A stretch of 42,433 nt of DNA, taken from contig JAATGG010000220.1 in the NCBI GenBank assembly GCA_015654835.1, positions 1 to 42,433 of the forward strand. Reading direction: 5' to 3'. Below, piece after piece: positions 34,706 through 42,433 of this stretch. The notes under the pieces were generated by a model that was given only the letters and a program-made list of their open reading frames with translations, searched no databases and was not told the DNA's origin. Every line of letters starts with the position of its first letter. The first letter of the stretch is position 1. This DNA comes from Terriglobales bacterium. GTDB taxonomy: Bacteria; Acidobacteriota; Terriglobia; Terriglobales; Acidobacteriaceae. The position numbers were made by a program, and so were the translations under genes.

Positions 34706-35764
34706 TCAGAAGCGCCAGATTGCCAGGCCCGTGCCTACATCAGCCGCCATTTGCAATGCACGAAGACCCGCGTTTTTGGCATTGCTGTCAGGGACGAATA
34801 GGATGTCATCCGCACGAAGGGAGATATCGGGAGACTTACTCGCGAGAATCTTCTTGAGATTGATCTGGTCTTCGGTACGGTGAGAGTTGCCTTCGACAGT
34901 TGATCTCAAAATTCGGGCATTACTGGCGGCGGCGGTCTTGTTGACGCCTCCTGCTAACGCAATGGCCTGCAGCACCGAGAGAGTGCTGCTGTGCCCATCG
35001 AGTATGTAGCCTCCGGGCTTACCAACGTCACCTACCACATAGATCATTTTTGCCTTGGGCACGGTGATAAGATCGTTCGCTTCAACCACCACGTTTGCAG
35101 AAGGGTCTGTCCCGTCAATGATCTTTCTGAGATCGATTTCCTTGATGGAGAACCTGGCATCAGGGCTGTTTGGATCTGCAGCGGCAGAGCCGTCTTTATG
35201 AAACTGCATTTGGCTCGTGATCATGACCTTGTCGCCAGCATCCGGCTTCAGCCCGCCAGCCTGCGAAATAACTTCCATCAGTCGAGTAGGCCCGTGTAAC
35301 TGGATCACGTTGGGCATATTGACGGCACCCACTACCGTGACGGGGTGGCTTCGGTAGTCCGTCACCGACACCGATACTTCGGGATCTTTGAAGAATGCGC
35401 CGTAACGATGGTTTAGTTCTGTCTCCAGGCTTCGCACCGACAAGCCCGCTGCCTGAACCTTGCCGACCATCGGCAGATTGACCGTTCCATCCGCGCCTAT
35501 CTCCGTGGGCCGATCAGGCAGATCATCCGTTCCGAAAACGCGGATCGAGAGCCGGTCCTGCGGACCTAAGACATAAGCGGCCTTGTCGATGGGCTGGCTG
35601 ACAATTCGTGCGGCAGCGACCTTATCTGCAATTGTCTCTTGGCCATTCGCGGCCGACTGAGCAACCGCCATTGGGGTGAGAGCTGCGACGCTCGCGGTAA
35701 GCACAACGATGACGAGCACCGAGAGAGCAGCAGACCGCTCGACCTTCAAGGGAAGTTTTGGCAT
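34706..35764 (-). CDS. Polysaccharide export protein (Wza/OPX family)
   Basis: OPX proteins form or feed the outer-membrane channel for capsule polymer. The 352-aa protein has an N-terminal hydrophobic export signal (LSVLVIVVLTASVAALTPMAVAQ, to about residue 36). The polysaccharide export domain follows (YVLGPQDRLSIRVFGTDDLPD, about 64-85, and GADGTVNLPMVGKVQAAGLS), then SLBB repeats with HPVTVVGAVNMPNVIQL and KMIYVVGDVGKPGGYIL. No lipobox cysteine follows the signal, unlike E. coli Wza, so it is probably not a lipoprotein. The length is close to Wza, but I see no clear amphipathic C-terminal channel helix. GAGG lies seven bases before the ATG. It leads the pair with the Wzc-like gene. Confidence 0.93.
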   Translation of the reverse strand: MPKLPLKVERSAALSVLVIVVLTASVAALTPMAVAQSAANGQETIADKVAAARIVSQPIDKAAYVLGPQDRLSIRVFGTDDLPDRPTEIGADGTVNLPMVGKVQAAGLSVRSLETELNHRYGAFFKDPEVSVSVTDYRSHPVTVVGAVNMPNVIQLHGPTRLMEVISQAGGLKPDAGDKVMITSQMQFHKDGSAAADPNSPDARFSIKEIDLRKIIDGTDPSANVVVEANDLITVPKAKMIYVVGDVGKPGGYILDGHSSTLSVLQAIALAGGVNKTAAASNARILRSTVEGNSHRTEDQINLKKILASKSPDISLRADDILFVPDSNAKNAGLRALQMAADVGTGLAIWRF

Positions 35765-36207
35765 AAAGATGCCTCTCTTGTTTTTCAGACAGGTTAGAGG
35801 AGAATGGGGACCTTCTCACAAAATTCAATCGACAGCATCCATGCGTACGACCGCAGGAGCGTTTCCGATTCACATCTTGTCTTTTTAGAAAATGTGCAGA
35901 ACAGCGTCTCGTGCGAAAACAAAAAATTTGCTAACTGTTGAGACAATAAGTACGTGGTTTGATTTTGCCGATCGCAAGGGAAATTATATGAAATCCGTCT
36001 CGCTGTCGCGAGAATCTTCTCCAGTTCAGACTGGCGGGTCGCAGACGAAGCTTACGCACTGTCGGTTACATGACCGAGTCTTTTGGGGCCCCACCAACCG
36101 AGTGTAAGTGAGCGTATCATCTTTCTCCCCCTGTTGTTAGCACCATCAATGCGCCAACTTGCGCCATGATCTTGTCGCACTTGGCATAAGCGGCGGGCAC
36201 AGCCGAT
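35765..36207. other. Promoter-bearing gap upstream of the wza-like gene
   Basis: This 443-base gap is the longest break in the capsule block and probably holds the promoter of the export/kinase genes. An imperfect dyad TCGGT-N6-ACCGA lies at 36062-36077, and GGGGCCCC is at about 36085-36092. A 37-codon plus-strand frame starting at 35988 has GGGA eight bases before its ATG, but its sequence shows no recognisable feature, so it is not called. No clear -35/-10 pair was identified. Confidence 0.4.
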
Positions 36208-37377
36208 TCAGTTTTTCATCGAAGACATGAGGGTTGCTACTGGCGAAGGACAGGTAGGCGTGATCACATTCTGAACCAGTCGAGTGCCGGTCTGGGGACC
36301 GTAATATTCATTGATGCTTTTTCCATAACCTGTCACCTTGCCACAGATCAGATTCTTTTCAACGACCATATTGTGTGCTGCACCGATACCAATGCCAATT
36401 CCCCATAGCCCAATCACTCGGTTATTACGCACTACCGTGTTCGTGCCCCACACCTCAATCCCATAGGGATAATAGTTCTTGGGGTTGACCGATAGATCGA
36501 GTGGTGTGTTTGCAACAACTGTATTATTTTGTACGACGATGCCATTGCCAGTCTTGGTCGTAGCCGCCACCGACATACCATAGGTCAGCCAAAAGGGATT
36601 GAGCGGGTTGGATATCATATTGTCCTCGACAACCAGCCCGTCTGTCTTATCGTGTTGAAACTCCATTGTGATGCGGTGCACGCGCGTAAAATGATTCCGC
36701 GCTACCACGACATTGGTTCCGTCCGTATCGTCGAAGAATATGTGCACTCCTTCATTCACAAAGTCGAAGACGTTGTCTACAATGGTGGACTGGGATAGAC
36801 CATAGCCAAAAATGCCCGTGGCGTCGCTGTCTTCCAGGCCATATTTCCCACCGGTAAAGATGTTATGAAATCGATTATGATCGAAGTGGGAATGCTCGGC
36901 TCCTGTGCCGATATAGATGCCCATGTGCGTAGTCCAGTTTTCGCCATCGGTAACGATGTTTTGAAACGTGCAGTTGACAACGGAAACATGACTTGCAGGC
37001 ACGACATTACCGTCCAGTCGAATGCCGCCTCCATCGAACACCAGATGGTCGACGGTGATATCCAATGCCTGGTTATACTTCGACGTGGCAATCGAGTACC
37101 CACCGGTTCCGACTAATTTGGATTCGCCATTTGCATCTCCACGATATGTGCGGCCCGGCTCGAGCACGATCCCTGGAGGAAAGCTGATTTTATAAGTCCC
37201 TGCCGGAAACACGATCTCATCTCCATAAGAGCTTCTTGCGATGGCGCGGTTGATTGCTGCAGTGTCATCGGCGGTCCCATTGCCACGCGCGCCGCTCAAC
37301 TTTACATTACGGGTTGCAGCCATACCTCCAGCTGCCATCGAGATGAGCAAAACCAAAATAGATAGTCTGCCTAGCAT
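36208..37377 (-). CDS. Exported right-handed parallel beta-helix protein (pectate lyase superfamily)
   Basis: This 389-aa protein begins with a signal peptide (MLGRLSILVLLISMAAGGMA) and enters the pectate-lyase-3-like fold at NVKLSGARGNGTADDTAAINRAIARS. Repeated beta-helix rungs follow, with asparagine-rich turns such as VSVVNCTFQNIVTDG, HFDHNRFHNIFTGG, STIVDNVFDFVN and NTVVRNNRVIGLWG. Proteins of this fold in capsule loci act as lyases, epimerases or hydrolases on the polymer in the periplasm, trimming or releasing it. Catalytic residues cannot be assigned with confidence. GGAG lies seven bases before the ATG. It lies 68 bases after the Wzy-like gene. Confidence 0.87.
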   Translation of the reverse strand: MLGRLSILVLLISMAAGGMAATRNVKLSGARGNGTADDTAAINRAIARSSYGDEIVFPAGTYKISFPPGIVLEPGRTYRGDANGESKLVGTGGYSIATSKYNQALDITVDHLVFDGGGIRLDGNVVPASHVSVVNCTFQNIVTDGENWTTHMGIYIGTGAEHSHFDHNRFHNIFTGGKYGLEDSDATGIFGYGLSQSTIVDNVFDFVNEGVHIFFDDTDGTNVVVARNHFTRVHRITMEFQHDKTDGLVVEDNMISNPLNPFWLTYGMSVAATTKTGNGIVVQNNTVVANTPLDLSVNPKNYYPYGIEVWGTNTVVRNNRVIGLWGIGIGIGAAHNMVVEKNLICGKVTGYGKSINEYYGPQTGTRLVQNVITPTCPSPVATLMSSMKN

Positions 37378-37445
37378 AGAAAATCTCCGTAATACAAAAA
37401 GCTCAGATTCCTGTGCTTATAGTCGTAGAAACTACGGCCAGTTCA

Positions 37446-38849
37446 CTACAAAATAGAAGCAATCGATGTAGTGCCTGCGAAAGCTGGCTGCGAAGCAACA
37501 CCGATCTCTGCGATCTGTCGATGTGCTAGCTGGCGCGGGGGCATCGCAAACTTGCTGCACAGTGCCGGACCAATGATTAGTCCCATCATCAGGTAATACG
37601 GAATGGCTCCTATAGGCGACTCTAGTGAATTACCGAAGAACGCGCCAATCAATGAGGCCGCACAAACGGCTAGGCCGATAGATTGACCGGTCGTCCTGTA
37701 GACCCGCCATAACATCCCAAGGATGGAAAGCTGGAGGGCGACAAATAGAACGACGCCGGTCCAGCCGGAGTATCCAAGAGCGAAGAAGAAGATGTTATGC
37801 GGTGTCCGGATATCTGTATTTCTGAGATATGGCACCAGATTGCCGAGTGGAAATCCATATCCATTTCCAATCAGCATTTTGGATTGAGATTCATTGACAG
37901 AGTTCCAGATCGCGTTCCACCAGCGGGTCCGCCAGGAGATGGTGCCTGCATAGAACGCCGTATTTCTAGAATCGGTATACTCTTGCGCCAGCGCTGGATC
38001 GATTGCCGACAACCCCCGGGCCACAATCTCGCGCGTCGAAATGCTTCCTCCCCGTTCTGCCGGACTGGGAAGATCGACATCCGCGGCGAATCCGACAACA
38101 AGCAATGCCGTTACAAGAGCGGCTATAGAAAGCACCTTGGTCATTTTTTGTTCCAGGAGACCCCATATCAAAAGCGCCACCAGCATGCCCAGCCACTCTG
38201 CGCGCACCTGAATGGCAAGCATCATAATTGCAGAAACCACCATGGGCAGCCAGAAGCGGGAAGGCTTGCGCTCCAATGCCAGTAGCACGAGGATGATAAG
38301 TCCGCCTCCGCCGGGCTGACTGAATACGGGGGTGTCGGCACCCGGCATGGTGAGTTTGACGCTGTGCAAAAAGAGCAGATAAGCTGGCCCGTAGATTGCC
38401 AGCGTCCATGCCCAATAGCGAATGATCTTTTGAAATAGGGTTGGATAGTCTCTTCCTGCCCACACTCCCAGGAAGAAGTAAATTGGATAGATGTTGAATA
38501 CCAAATTTTGCAGCGCAGTTAAAAGAGAATAGCCGGCACTGAGGCCATAGACCACTTCAAATACTCCGTACAAAATCGAGAATAAAAGGCACCATGCAAA
38601 AGGGCCGAAGGCAGACGGTCGGATAAGAAAACTGGTCCAGCGGTCACATAATTCTCTCGGCCTGAAGACGAAGACCAGAACGAGAACGATCTCACCGATA
38701 AATATCTTGGCAGGCGGAATACCCAGGTAATAGAACGACCGACCAAAATCGGAGCCCAGCATCATGATGAATATCCATTTCGCCCATCCATGCATGGATG
38801 AGAAAGAAACAGTATCATGCGATGGATAAAACCTGATCTTTACCTGCAT
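37446..38849 (-). CDS. Wzy-like O-antigen/exopolysaccharide polymerase
   Basis: This 467-aa integral membrane protein has about ten hydrophobic segments. They include IPPAKIFIGEIVLVLVFVF, FGPFAWCLLFSILYGVFEVV, FGSGLIILVLLAL-like sequence and VLSIAALVTALLVVGFAADV. A large loop near residues 270-340 (ARGLSAIDPALAQEYTDSRN, ISWRTRWWNAIWNSVNESQS, GNGYGFPLGNLVPYLRNTDIRTPHNIFFFALGYSG) has the NxxRTPHN-type sequence typical of the O-antigen ligase/polymerase (Wzy_C) fold. Within a Wzx/Wzy locus it should join repeat units in the periplasm. The true start is uncertain: the ATG at 38849 has no good ribosome binding site, and an in-frame ATG lies at 38795. It is 112 bases downstream of the flippase gene. 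Confidence 0.88.
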   Translation of the reverse strand: MQVKIRFYPSHDTVSFSSMHGWAKWIFIMMLGSDFGRSFYYLGIPPAKIFIGEIVLVLVFVFRPRELCDRWTSFLIRPSAFGPFAWCLLFSILYGVFEVVYGLSAGYSLLTALQNLVFNIYPIYFFLGVWAGRDYPTLFQKIIRYWAWTLAIYGPAYLLFLHSVKLTMPGADTPVFSQPGGGGLIILVLLALERKPSRFWLPMVVSAIMMLAIQVRAEWLGMLVALLIWGLLEQKMTKVLSIAALVTALLVVGFAADVDLPSPAERGGSISTREIVARGLSAIDPALAQEYTDSRNTAFYAGTISWRTRWWNAIWNSVNESQSKMLIGNGYGFPLGNLVPYLRNTDIRTPHNIFFFALGYSGWTGVVLFVALQLSILGMLWRVYRTTGQSIGLAVCAASLIGAFFGNSLESPIGAIPYYLMMGLIIGPALCSKFAMPPRQLAHRQIAEIGVASQPAFAGTTSIASIL

Positions 38850-38954
38850 GTCTTGTACTCTCTGGATCTCGGTTCATCTTGTGCCCTTTCGAGCACCGCG
38901 CAAGCTATGGCTTGAAAAGCGTATCGATTGGCTGTTCTCGATCGCCCTCACGCC

Positions 38955-38976
38955 GAGGCAGCTAAGCCGCTGCCTC
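38955..38976. terminator. Hairpin at the end of the flippase gene
   Basis: GAGGCAGC (38955-38962) pairs perfectly with GCTGCCTC (38969-38976) around TAAGCC, spanning the stop codon of the wzx gene. There is no T run, so it may slow or partially end transcription, or protect the mRNA end, ahead of the polymerase gene. Confidence 0.4.
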
Positions 38977-40416
38977 AGAGGCCGCATTGACAGGCGGCAT
39001 TCGTCTGGCAGCAAAGATTCTGCGGACCGCCCATAGCTGAATGGGCCAATAAGTTATAACCTTGGTGATCGCCATCGCCATGGCAACCCCACTGAGCCCC
39101 CACCATTTGCAGGCCACGATGCCAAATGCGATTGTCCCTATAGCACAGAGAACGATTGAGATCGTAAGTGAATTTACGCGCTCGATTCCGATCAGGAACT
39201 GGCCGGTCGCCATGAGCGATACTCCAAACAGGTTGTAGACGCTCAGCCATACGATCAGGTCCATGCTCGGAACGGCCGCATCCCCGGCCCATGCGCGGAT
39301 CATAGGCCGTGACGCCAGGGCAATCCCTACCAGGATTGGAATTCCGATTGCCACGGAGCCTAACGTGACATTCCGATAGGCCTCCTTGATCCACTTCCAA
39401 TCGTTTCGTGCATTGGCCTCTCCGAATGCCGGGATGAGTGGCACTGTCGCCATGTAAACCATATCCATCGGCAGAGTGATTACTTTCTGCGCGATGACAA
39501 AAGCCACGACCTTGGTTGGACCAAGAACCTGCGTAATAATCATTGGCTGGCTCTGGCACATACCGAATGAACCGAGTTGTGTCAGGACGTACTTTCCACC
39601 GAGCGAGAACAGCCGGCGTATGCAGTGCCAGCGCACGGCGGACGGCACGGGAAGAAGCCACCGATAACGCTTGAAGAACATGTAATGAACATTCACAAGG
39701 GCCACTGCGAGGCGAGTACCCGAAAGCGCCAACACCAGTTCCGGAAGCCCCCCATGGAAGCGGCTGACTACAACCAGGGCCACCAGGGAAAGCAGATTCA
39801 TTACGATGCCACATATGTTGGACAAAAAACCATCTTGATAAGCACTATAAATTGAGTTCTGGACACTAAGTGGCAGAGCTACGATGAAGAAGGTAAGTGT
39901 TAAGGCACAGGCCACATTGAGTTCATGCATCGACATAGTCGAAACTCTGAATACAGAGGTCCAGGGAATAAACTGGAAACTTATGATTGCGACAATGGCA
40001 AATAGAACTGCGATAGCGGTCAGAGCCCAGACCGCGGAAGATGTATATTCCTGCGCAGCTTTCCGATCATCTCTGCCATCCGCCTGCGACAGCACGTTCA
40101 CTAGCGCATTGCCAGCCAGACCGAAGTCGGTCATGGCCATCCAGACTAGCAGGCTACTAATCGTTAGCCAGACGCCATAGCGTTCCGGTCCAAGATAGCC
40201 AATTGTCAGAGGGACGGAAACAATACTGATCACAATCGTCAGGGCCCTCTGAATTAACGACACCGACGCAGTGATACCCGCGCGGCGATAGCGCTCGCGG
40301 CCCTGATTAGGATTCGACCGGAATAAGGCACGCAGGCCTCCCGGTCGTAATAGGCCTCTAAGTCCACTAGCGAAGCCCGTAGCAATAGGAAGTAAGGAAG
40401 ACGGAAGCAAATGCAT
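38962..40416 (-). CDS. Wzx-type polysaccharide flippase (MATE/PST superfamily)
   Basis: This 484-aa integral membrane protein would move the lipid-linked repeat unit across the inner membrane. After a basic N-terminus (residues 1-46), membrane segments follow throughout: ASVSLIQRALTIVISIVSVP, YGVWLTISSLLVWMAMTDFGL, AVWALTAIAVLFAIVAIISF and NICGIVMNLLSLVALVVVSR. The TIGYLGPERYGVWLTI and DFGLAGNALVNVLS phrases are typical of Wzx/PST transporters. A conserved-looking GSFGMCQSQPMIITQVLG stretch lies in the middle. AAAGGA lies a few bases before the ATG. A long inverted repeat separates it from the epimerase gene upstream. Its substrate would be the repeat unit made by the glycosyltransferases of the same locus. 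Confidence 0.9.
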   Translation of the reverse strand: MHLLPSSLLPIATGFASGLRGLLRPGGLRALFRSNPNQGRERYRRAGITASVSLIQRALTIVISIVSVPLTIGYLGPERYGVWLTISSLLVWMAMTDFGLAGNALVNVLSQADGRDDRKAAQEYTSSAVWALTAIAVLFAIVAIISFQFIPWTSVFRVSTMSMHELNVACALTLTFFIVALPLSVQNSIYSAYQDGFLSNICGIVMNLLSLVALVVVSRFHGGLPELVLALSGTRLAVALVNVHYMFFKRYRWLLPVPSAVRWHCIRRLFSLGGKYVLTQLGSFGMCQSQPMIITQVLGPTKVVAFVIAQKVITLPMDMVYMATVPLIPAFGEANARNDWKWIKEAYRNVTLGSVAIGIPILVGIALASRPMIRAWAGDAAVPSMDLIVWLSVYNLFGVSLMATGQFLIGIERVNSLTISIVLCAIGTIAFGIVACKWWGLSGVAMAMAITKVITYWPIQLWAVRRIFAARRMPPVNAASEAAA

Positions 40417-40453
40417 GTTTTCCTTTGCCGGCCTAGCGGCTGATCATGGTCCC

Positions 40454-40490
40454 GAATACTCCGAGGAATAACCTATCCCCCGGAGTATTC
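40454..40490. terminator. Long imperfect hairpin between epimerase and flippase genes
   Basis: GAATACTCCG (40454-40463) and CGGAGTATTC (40481-40490) are perfect complements. The 17 bases between them can pair further, with two mismatches and an ACC loop. It lies in the 146-base gap after the epimerase gene, ending 38 bases before the wzx start codon. No T run follows on the minus strand, so it may be a terminator, an attenuator or a regulator's binding site. Confidence 0.5.
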
Positions 40491-40562
40491 ACGGAAACGC
40501 CATGCCTTTCAGCAGGCTGCTTTTACGAGAGGCGTTGCTGGTTTTCGCAGCGCGCGTTGGGA

Positions 40563-41552
40563 TTATGCGTGCACGCCCACCAGCATCTGGCTCTCGATCC
40601 ACTCATAGGTTTTTGCAAGACCGTCTCTCAGGCGCGTAGACGGTTCCCATCCGAGATAACTGAGAATTTTGCTATTGTCACTGTTGCGGCCATTCACGCC
40701 CTTCGGAGCATCAAGGTTGTAGCGACGCTTCAATCGTATGCCGGCAATGTCTTCCGCTATATCAACAAGCTGGTCGATGGTAACCAGTTCGCTCGATCCC
40801 AGATTGATGGGCTCGTGAATTTCGCTCTCCATGATCGCCTGCGTGCCCTGCGTGCAATCGTCAATATACATGAAACTGCGTGTTTGCTTGCCGTCGCCCC
40901 ATATCTCAATTTCGTGGCGGCCCGATGTCTTTGCCTCGATCACCTTGCGGCAAATCGCCGCCGGGGCCTTTTCGCGGCCACCCGCCCAGGTACCAAGAGG
41001 ACCATAGACATTGTGGAAGCGGGCCACGCGGCACTGCAGCCCAAAATCCTCTTCGAAGTGCCGACACATACGCTCTGTAAAGAGCTTCTCCCATCCATAG
41101 CCGTCCTCTGGAAGGGCAGGATACGCATCTTCTTCTTTGAGCGGTGTAACGTGCGGATCCCTCTGCTTGTCTCCGTTGTAAACACAGGCAGAGGAGGAAT
41201 AGAAAAATCGCTCGACGCCACGTTCCCGAGCTGCCAATAGCATGTGCGTGCTCGTCAATACGCTCAACATACACAACGCCTTGTTATTCTCGATGAATCC
41301 CATGCCGCCCATATCTGCAGCGAGCTGAAATACTGCATCGACATCTGCTGCGGCTTTCAGGCAGTTGTCCTTGTCCTTGAGGTCGAGACTTAGATTTTCC
41401 ACCTCGGGCGAGGACTGATACCACTCATCCAGCGGCTTGATATCGACTGCGCGCACGACATCGGCACCTGCCGCCAGAAGGTGTTTAACAAGATGACCGC
41501 CGATAAACCCGCCGGCACCGCAGACAACGACTCTTTGGCCTTTCAGATTCAT
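40563..41552 (-). CDS. GDP-mannose 3,5-epimerase-like NAD-dependent epimerase
   Basis: The plant enzyme converts GDP-mannose to GDP-L-galactose by 3,5-epimerisation. This 329-aa extended SDR has VCGAGGFIGGHLVKHLL (10-26), the hallmark AADMGGMGFIENNKA (78-92), SSSACVY with Cys 123 at the place of the catalytic Cys of plant GME, YGWEKL (152-157), and FHNVYGPLGTWAGGREKAPAA with RKV. It ends shortly after the family core, so it lacks some of the C-terminal part of plant enzymes (about 377 aa). Bacterial relatives are annotated both as GDP-mannose and as UDP-sugar epimerases, so the substrate is a family-based guess. It would supply an activated sugar for the polymer. GGAGG lies six bases before the ATG. 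Confidence 0.88.
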   Translation of the reverse strand: MNLKGQRVVVCGAGGFIGGHLVKHLLAAGADVVRAVDIKPLDEWYQSSPEVENLSLDLKDKDNCLKAAADVDAVFQLAADMGGMGFIENNKALCMLSVLTSTHMLLAARERGVERFFYSSSACVYNGDKQRDPHVTPLKEEDAYPALPEDGYGWEKLFTERMCRHFEEDFGLQCRVARFHNVYGPLGTWAGGREKAPAAICRKVIEAKTSGRHEIEIWGDGKQTRSFMYIDDCTQGTQAIMESEIHEPINLGSSELVTIDQLVDIAEDIAGIRLKRRYNLDAPKGVNGRNSDNSKILSYLGWEPSTRLRDGLAKTYEWIESQMLVGVHA

Positions 41553-41618
41553 TTGTTTCCTCCCTCACGTGTATGTTGATTACTGCAGATGATTCCGATA
41601 TTGACGGCCTTGTCTCGA

Positions 41619-42422
41619 CTATTCACTGGTAACTACCGACGGATAGCGTAATAACCCGGAAAATTGAAGTGCGACTTTGAGCAAGAATCGTGGATTATTC
41701 ACCAGATACCGACGCCCAAGTCTTCTTGGCTCCTGCGCCACGCGGTGGAGCCACTGCAGCCCGCTGCGTTTCATCCAACTCGGGGCATCTTTGATTTTTC
41801 CGGTGTGTATATCGAATGCGGCTCCCACACCAACCAGCAGCGGCACATGCAGGCGGTCCACATACTGAGCCATGAATCGTTCCTGCTTTGGCGTACTCAG
41901 ACCCACCCAGATAATGTGCGGCTTGGAATCTTGCACAAGCGTATTTAGTTCCTCTTCTTCCACACCATTCAACGGTCTAAAGGGTGGTGTATAGGTGCCG
42001 ACCACTTGCAACCCTGGAAATCGTTCGAGGAGTTTTTCACGCAGAAGTTCAGCCACTCCGGGATTGCCGCCATACAGAAAATTGCGATATCCGCGTTCGA
42101 CCGACAGTCTGCACATTTCCATCATGAAATCGGGGCCGTAGACACGATCCATATTTTTAAAGCCCTGAAGCCGCCCAATCCACGACATCGGCATGCCGTC
42201 GGGAGTATTGATAACAGCTTGGTTCAAGATCGCACGAAGGCTCGTATCCGACTGTGCCTCCATGACTCCATGGACCCCTGTGACACATACATATCCGCGG
42301 TCTCCGCCAGCGATCGAACGATCCGCCAGTTCTACGGCCGTATTCAAGTTGATGGCAGATACCCTCACTCCGAGAACATCTGCATGAGGATGGTGTAATT
42401 GCTTCTGAGCAAAAGTAAGCAT
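41619..42422 (-). CDS. WecG/TagA/CpsF-family glycosyltransferase (GT26)
   Basis: GT26 enzymes add a second sugar, often N-acetylmannosamine(uronic acid), to a lipid-linked first sugar. The 267-aa protein has VLGVRVSAINLNTAVELADRSI at residues 16-37, then CVTGVHGVMEAQ, AVINTPDGMPMSWIGRLQG (the Thr-Pro-Asp-Gly motif with the key Asp), VYGPDFMMEMC, NFLYGGNPGVAELL, and HIIWVGLSTPKQERFMAQY with GVGAAFDIHTG. All of these are hallmarks of the family. A basic, mildly hydrophobic C-terminus suggests membrane association. GGAG at 42428-42431 (complement) is five bases before the ATG. It is the first capsule gene visible; the initiating phosphoglycosyltransferase probably lies beyond the right edge. Confidence 0.95.
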   Translation of the reverse strand: MLTFAQKQLHHPHADVLGVRVSAINLNTAVELADRSIAGGDRGYVCVTGVHGVMEAQSDTSLRAILNQAVINTPDGMPMSWIGRLQGFKNMDRVYGPDFMMEMCRLSVERGYRNFLYGGNPGVAELLREKLLERFPGLQVVGTYTPPFRPLNGVEEEELNTLVQDSKPHIIWVGLSTPKQERFMAQYVDRLHVPLLVGVGAAFDIHTGKIKDAPSWMKRSGLQWLHRVAQEPRRLGRRYLVNNPRFLLKVALQFSGLLRYPSVVTSE

Positions 42423-42433
42423 AGATACTCCAC

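Noticed and set aside
36062..36077. TCGGT-N6-ACCGA dyad upstream of the wza-like gene, considered as an operator
   Set aside because: Five-base arms are expected by chance in a gap of this size; kept only as a note in the gap description.
35988..36107. 37-codon plus-strand frame with a weak GGGA before it
   Set aside because: The sequence is unremarkable, has no membrane segment or motif, and lies opposite to all neighbouring genes.

Overview
The window looks like chromosomal DNA of a Gram-negative, exopolysaccharide-producing bacterium, most likely an acidobacterium (Terriglobia-like). This is inference: it rests on the GC-rich aromatic amino acid genes, a short DNA-binding protein of the NGWKEI...GRGVRTxQRWE type that is very common in Acidobacteriota, and the style of the capsule genes. 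I see no rRNA, tRNA, CRISPR array or intact insertion sequence. By eye, bases 1 to about 15,250 are clearly richer in GC than the capsule region that follows.

Left part (1-5,250): the start of an unrecognised membrane protein runs off the left edge on the minus strand and is divergent from a small ferredoxin gene; a perfect TGTGA-N6-TCACA site lies between them. A large exported protein of unknown function (843 aa, minus) follows, then a two-gene plus-strand unit: an acidic protein of unknown function overlapping a PIN-domain protein with altered catalytic residues.

Aromatic amino acid block (5,360-12,260, minus strand): in order of transcription trpC-trpF-higB-higA-trpB-trpA-chorismate mutase-DAHP synthase-tyrA. 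Several junctions overlap by 4 bases. The block joins the entry to the shikimate pathway with the Trp and Tyr branches, but trpE, trpG and trpD are absent, and a HigBA-like toxin-antitoxin pair sits between trpF and trpB. Divergent from trpC lie a GntR/FCD regulator and a Tat-exported gamma-glutamyltransferase (12,634-15,243, plus).

Capsule/exopolysaccharide block (15,489-42,422, all minus strand). In transcription order it starts at the right edge with a WecG/TagA-type glycosyltransferase, a GDP-mannose 3,5-epimerase-like enzyme, a Wzx-type flippase, a Wzy-like polymerase and an exported parallel beta-helix protein. A Wza-like export protein and a Wzc-like chain-length/tyrosine kinase protein follow. 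Next comes a long run of glycosyltransferases enclosing a sugar-modification cassette: glucose-1-phosphate cytidylyltransferase, an SDR enzyme, two TylC3-type C-methyltransferase homologues, a phytanoyl-CoA dioxygenase-family oxygenase and an LhgO-like FAD oxidase. Then come a polysaccharide deacetylase, a 58-aa membrane protein, more glycosyltransferases and a further methyltransferase. A short HTH protein with its own promoter-like signals and a good intrinsic terminator separates this run from one last glycosyltransferase. Together these read as a Wzx/Wzy-dependent exopolysaccharide locus. The initiating sugar-phosphate transferase is not in the window.

The most interesting candidate is the CDP-sugar cassette at 23,600-30,171. 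It has a CDP-glucose synthase and branching methyltransferases but no recognisable CDP-glucose 4,6-dehydratase, and it adds two unusual redox enzymes, which suggests an uncharacterised modified or branched sugar.
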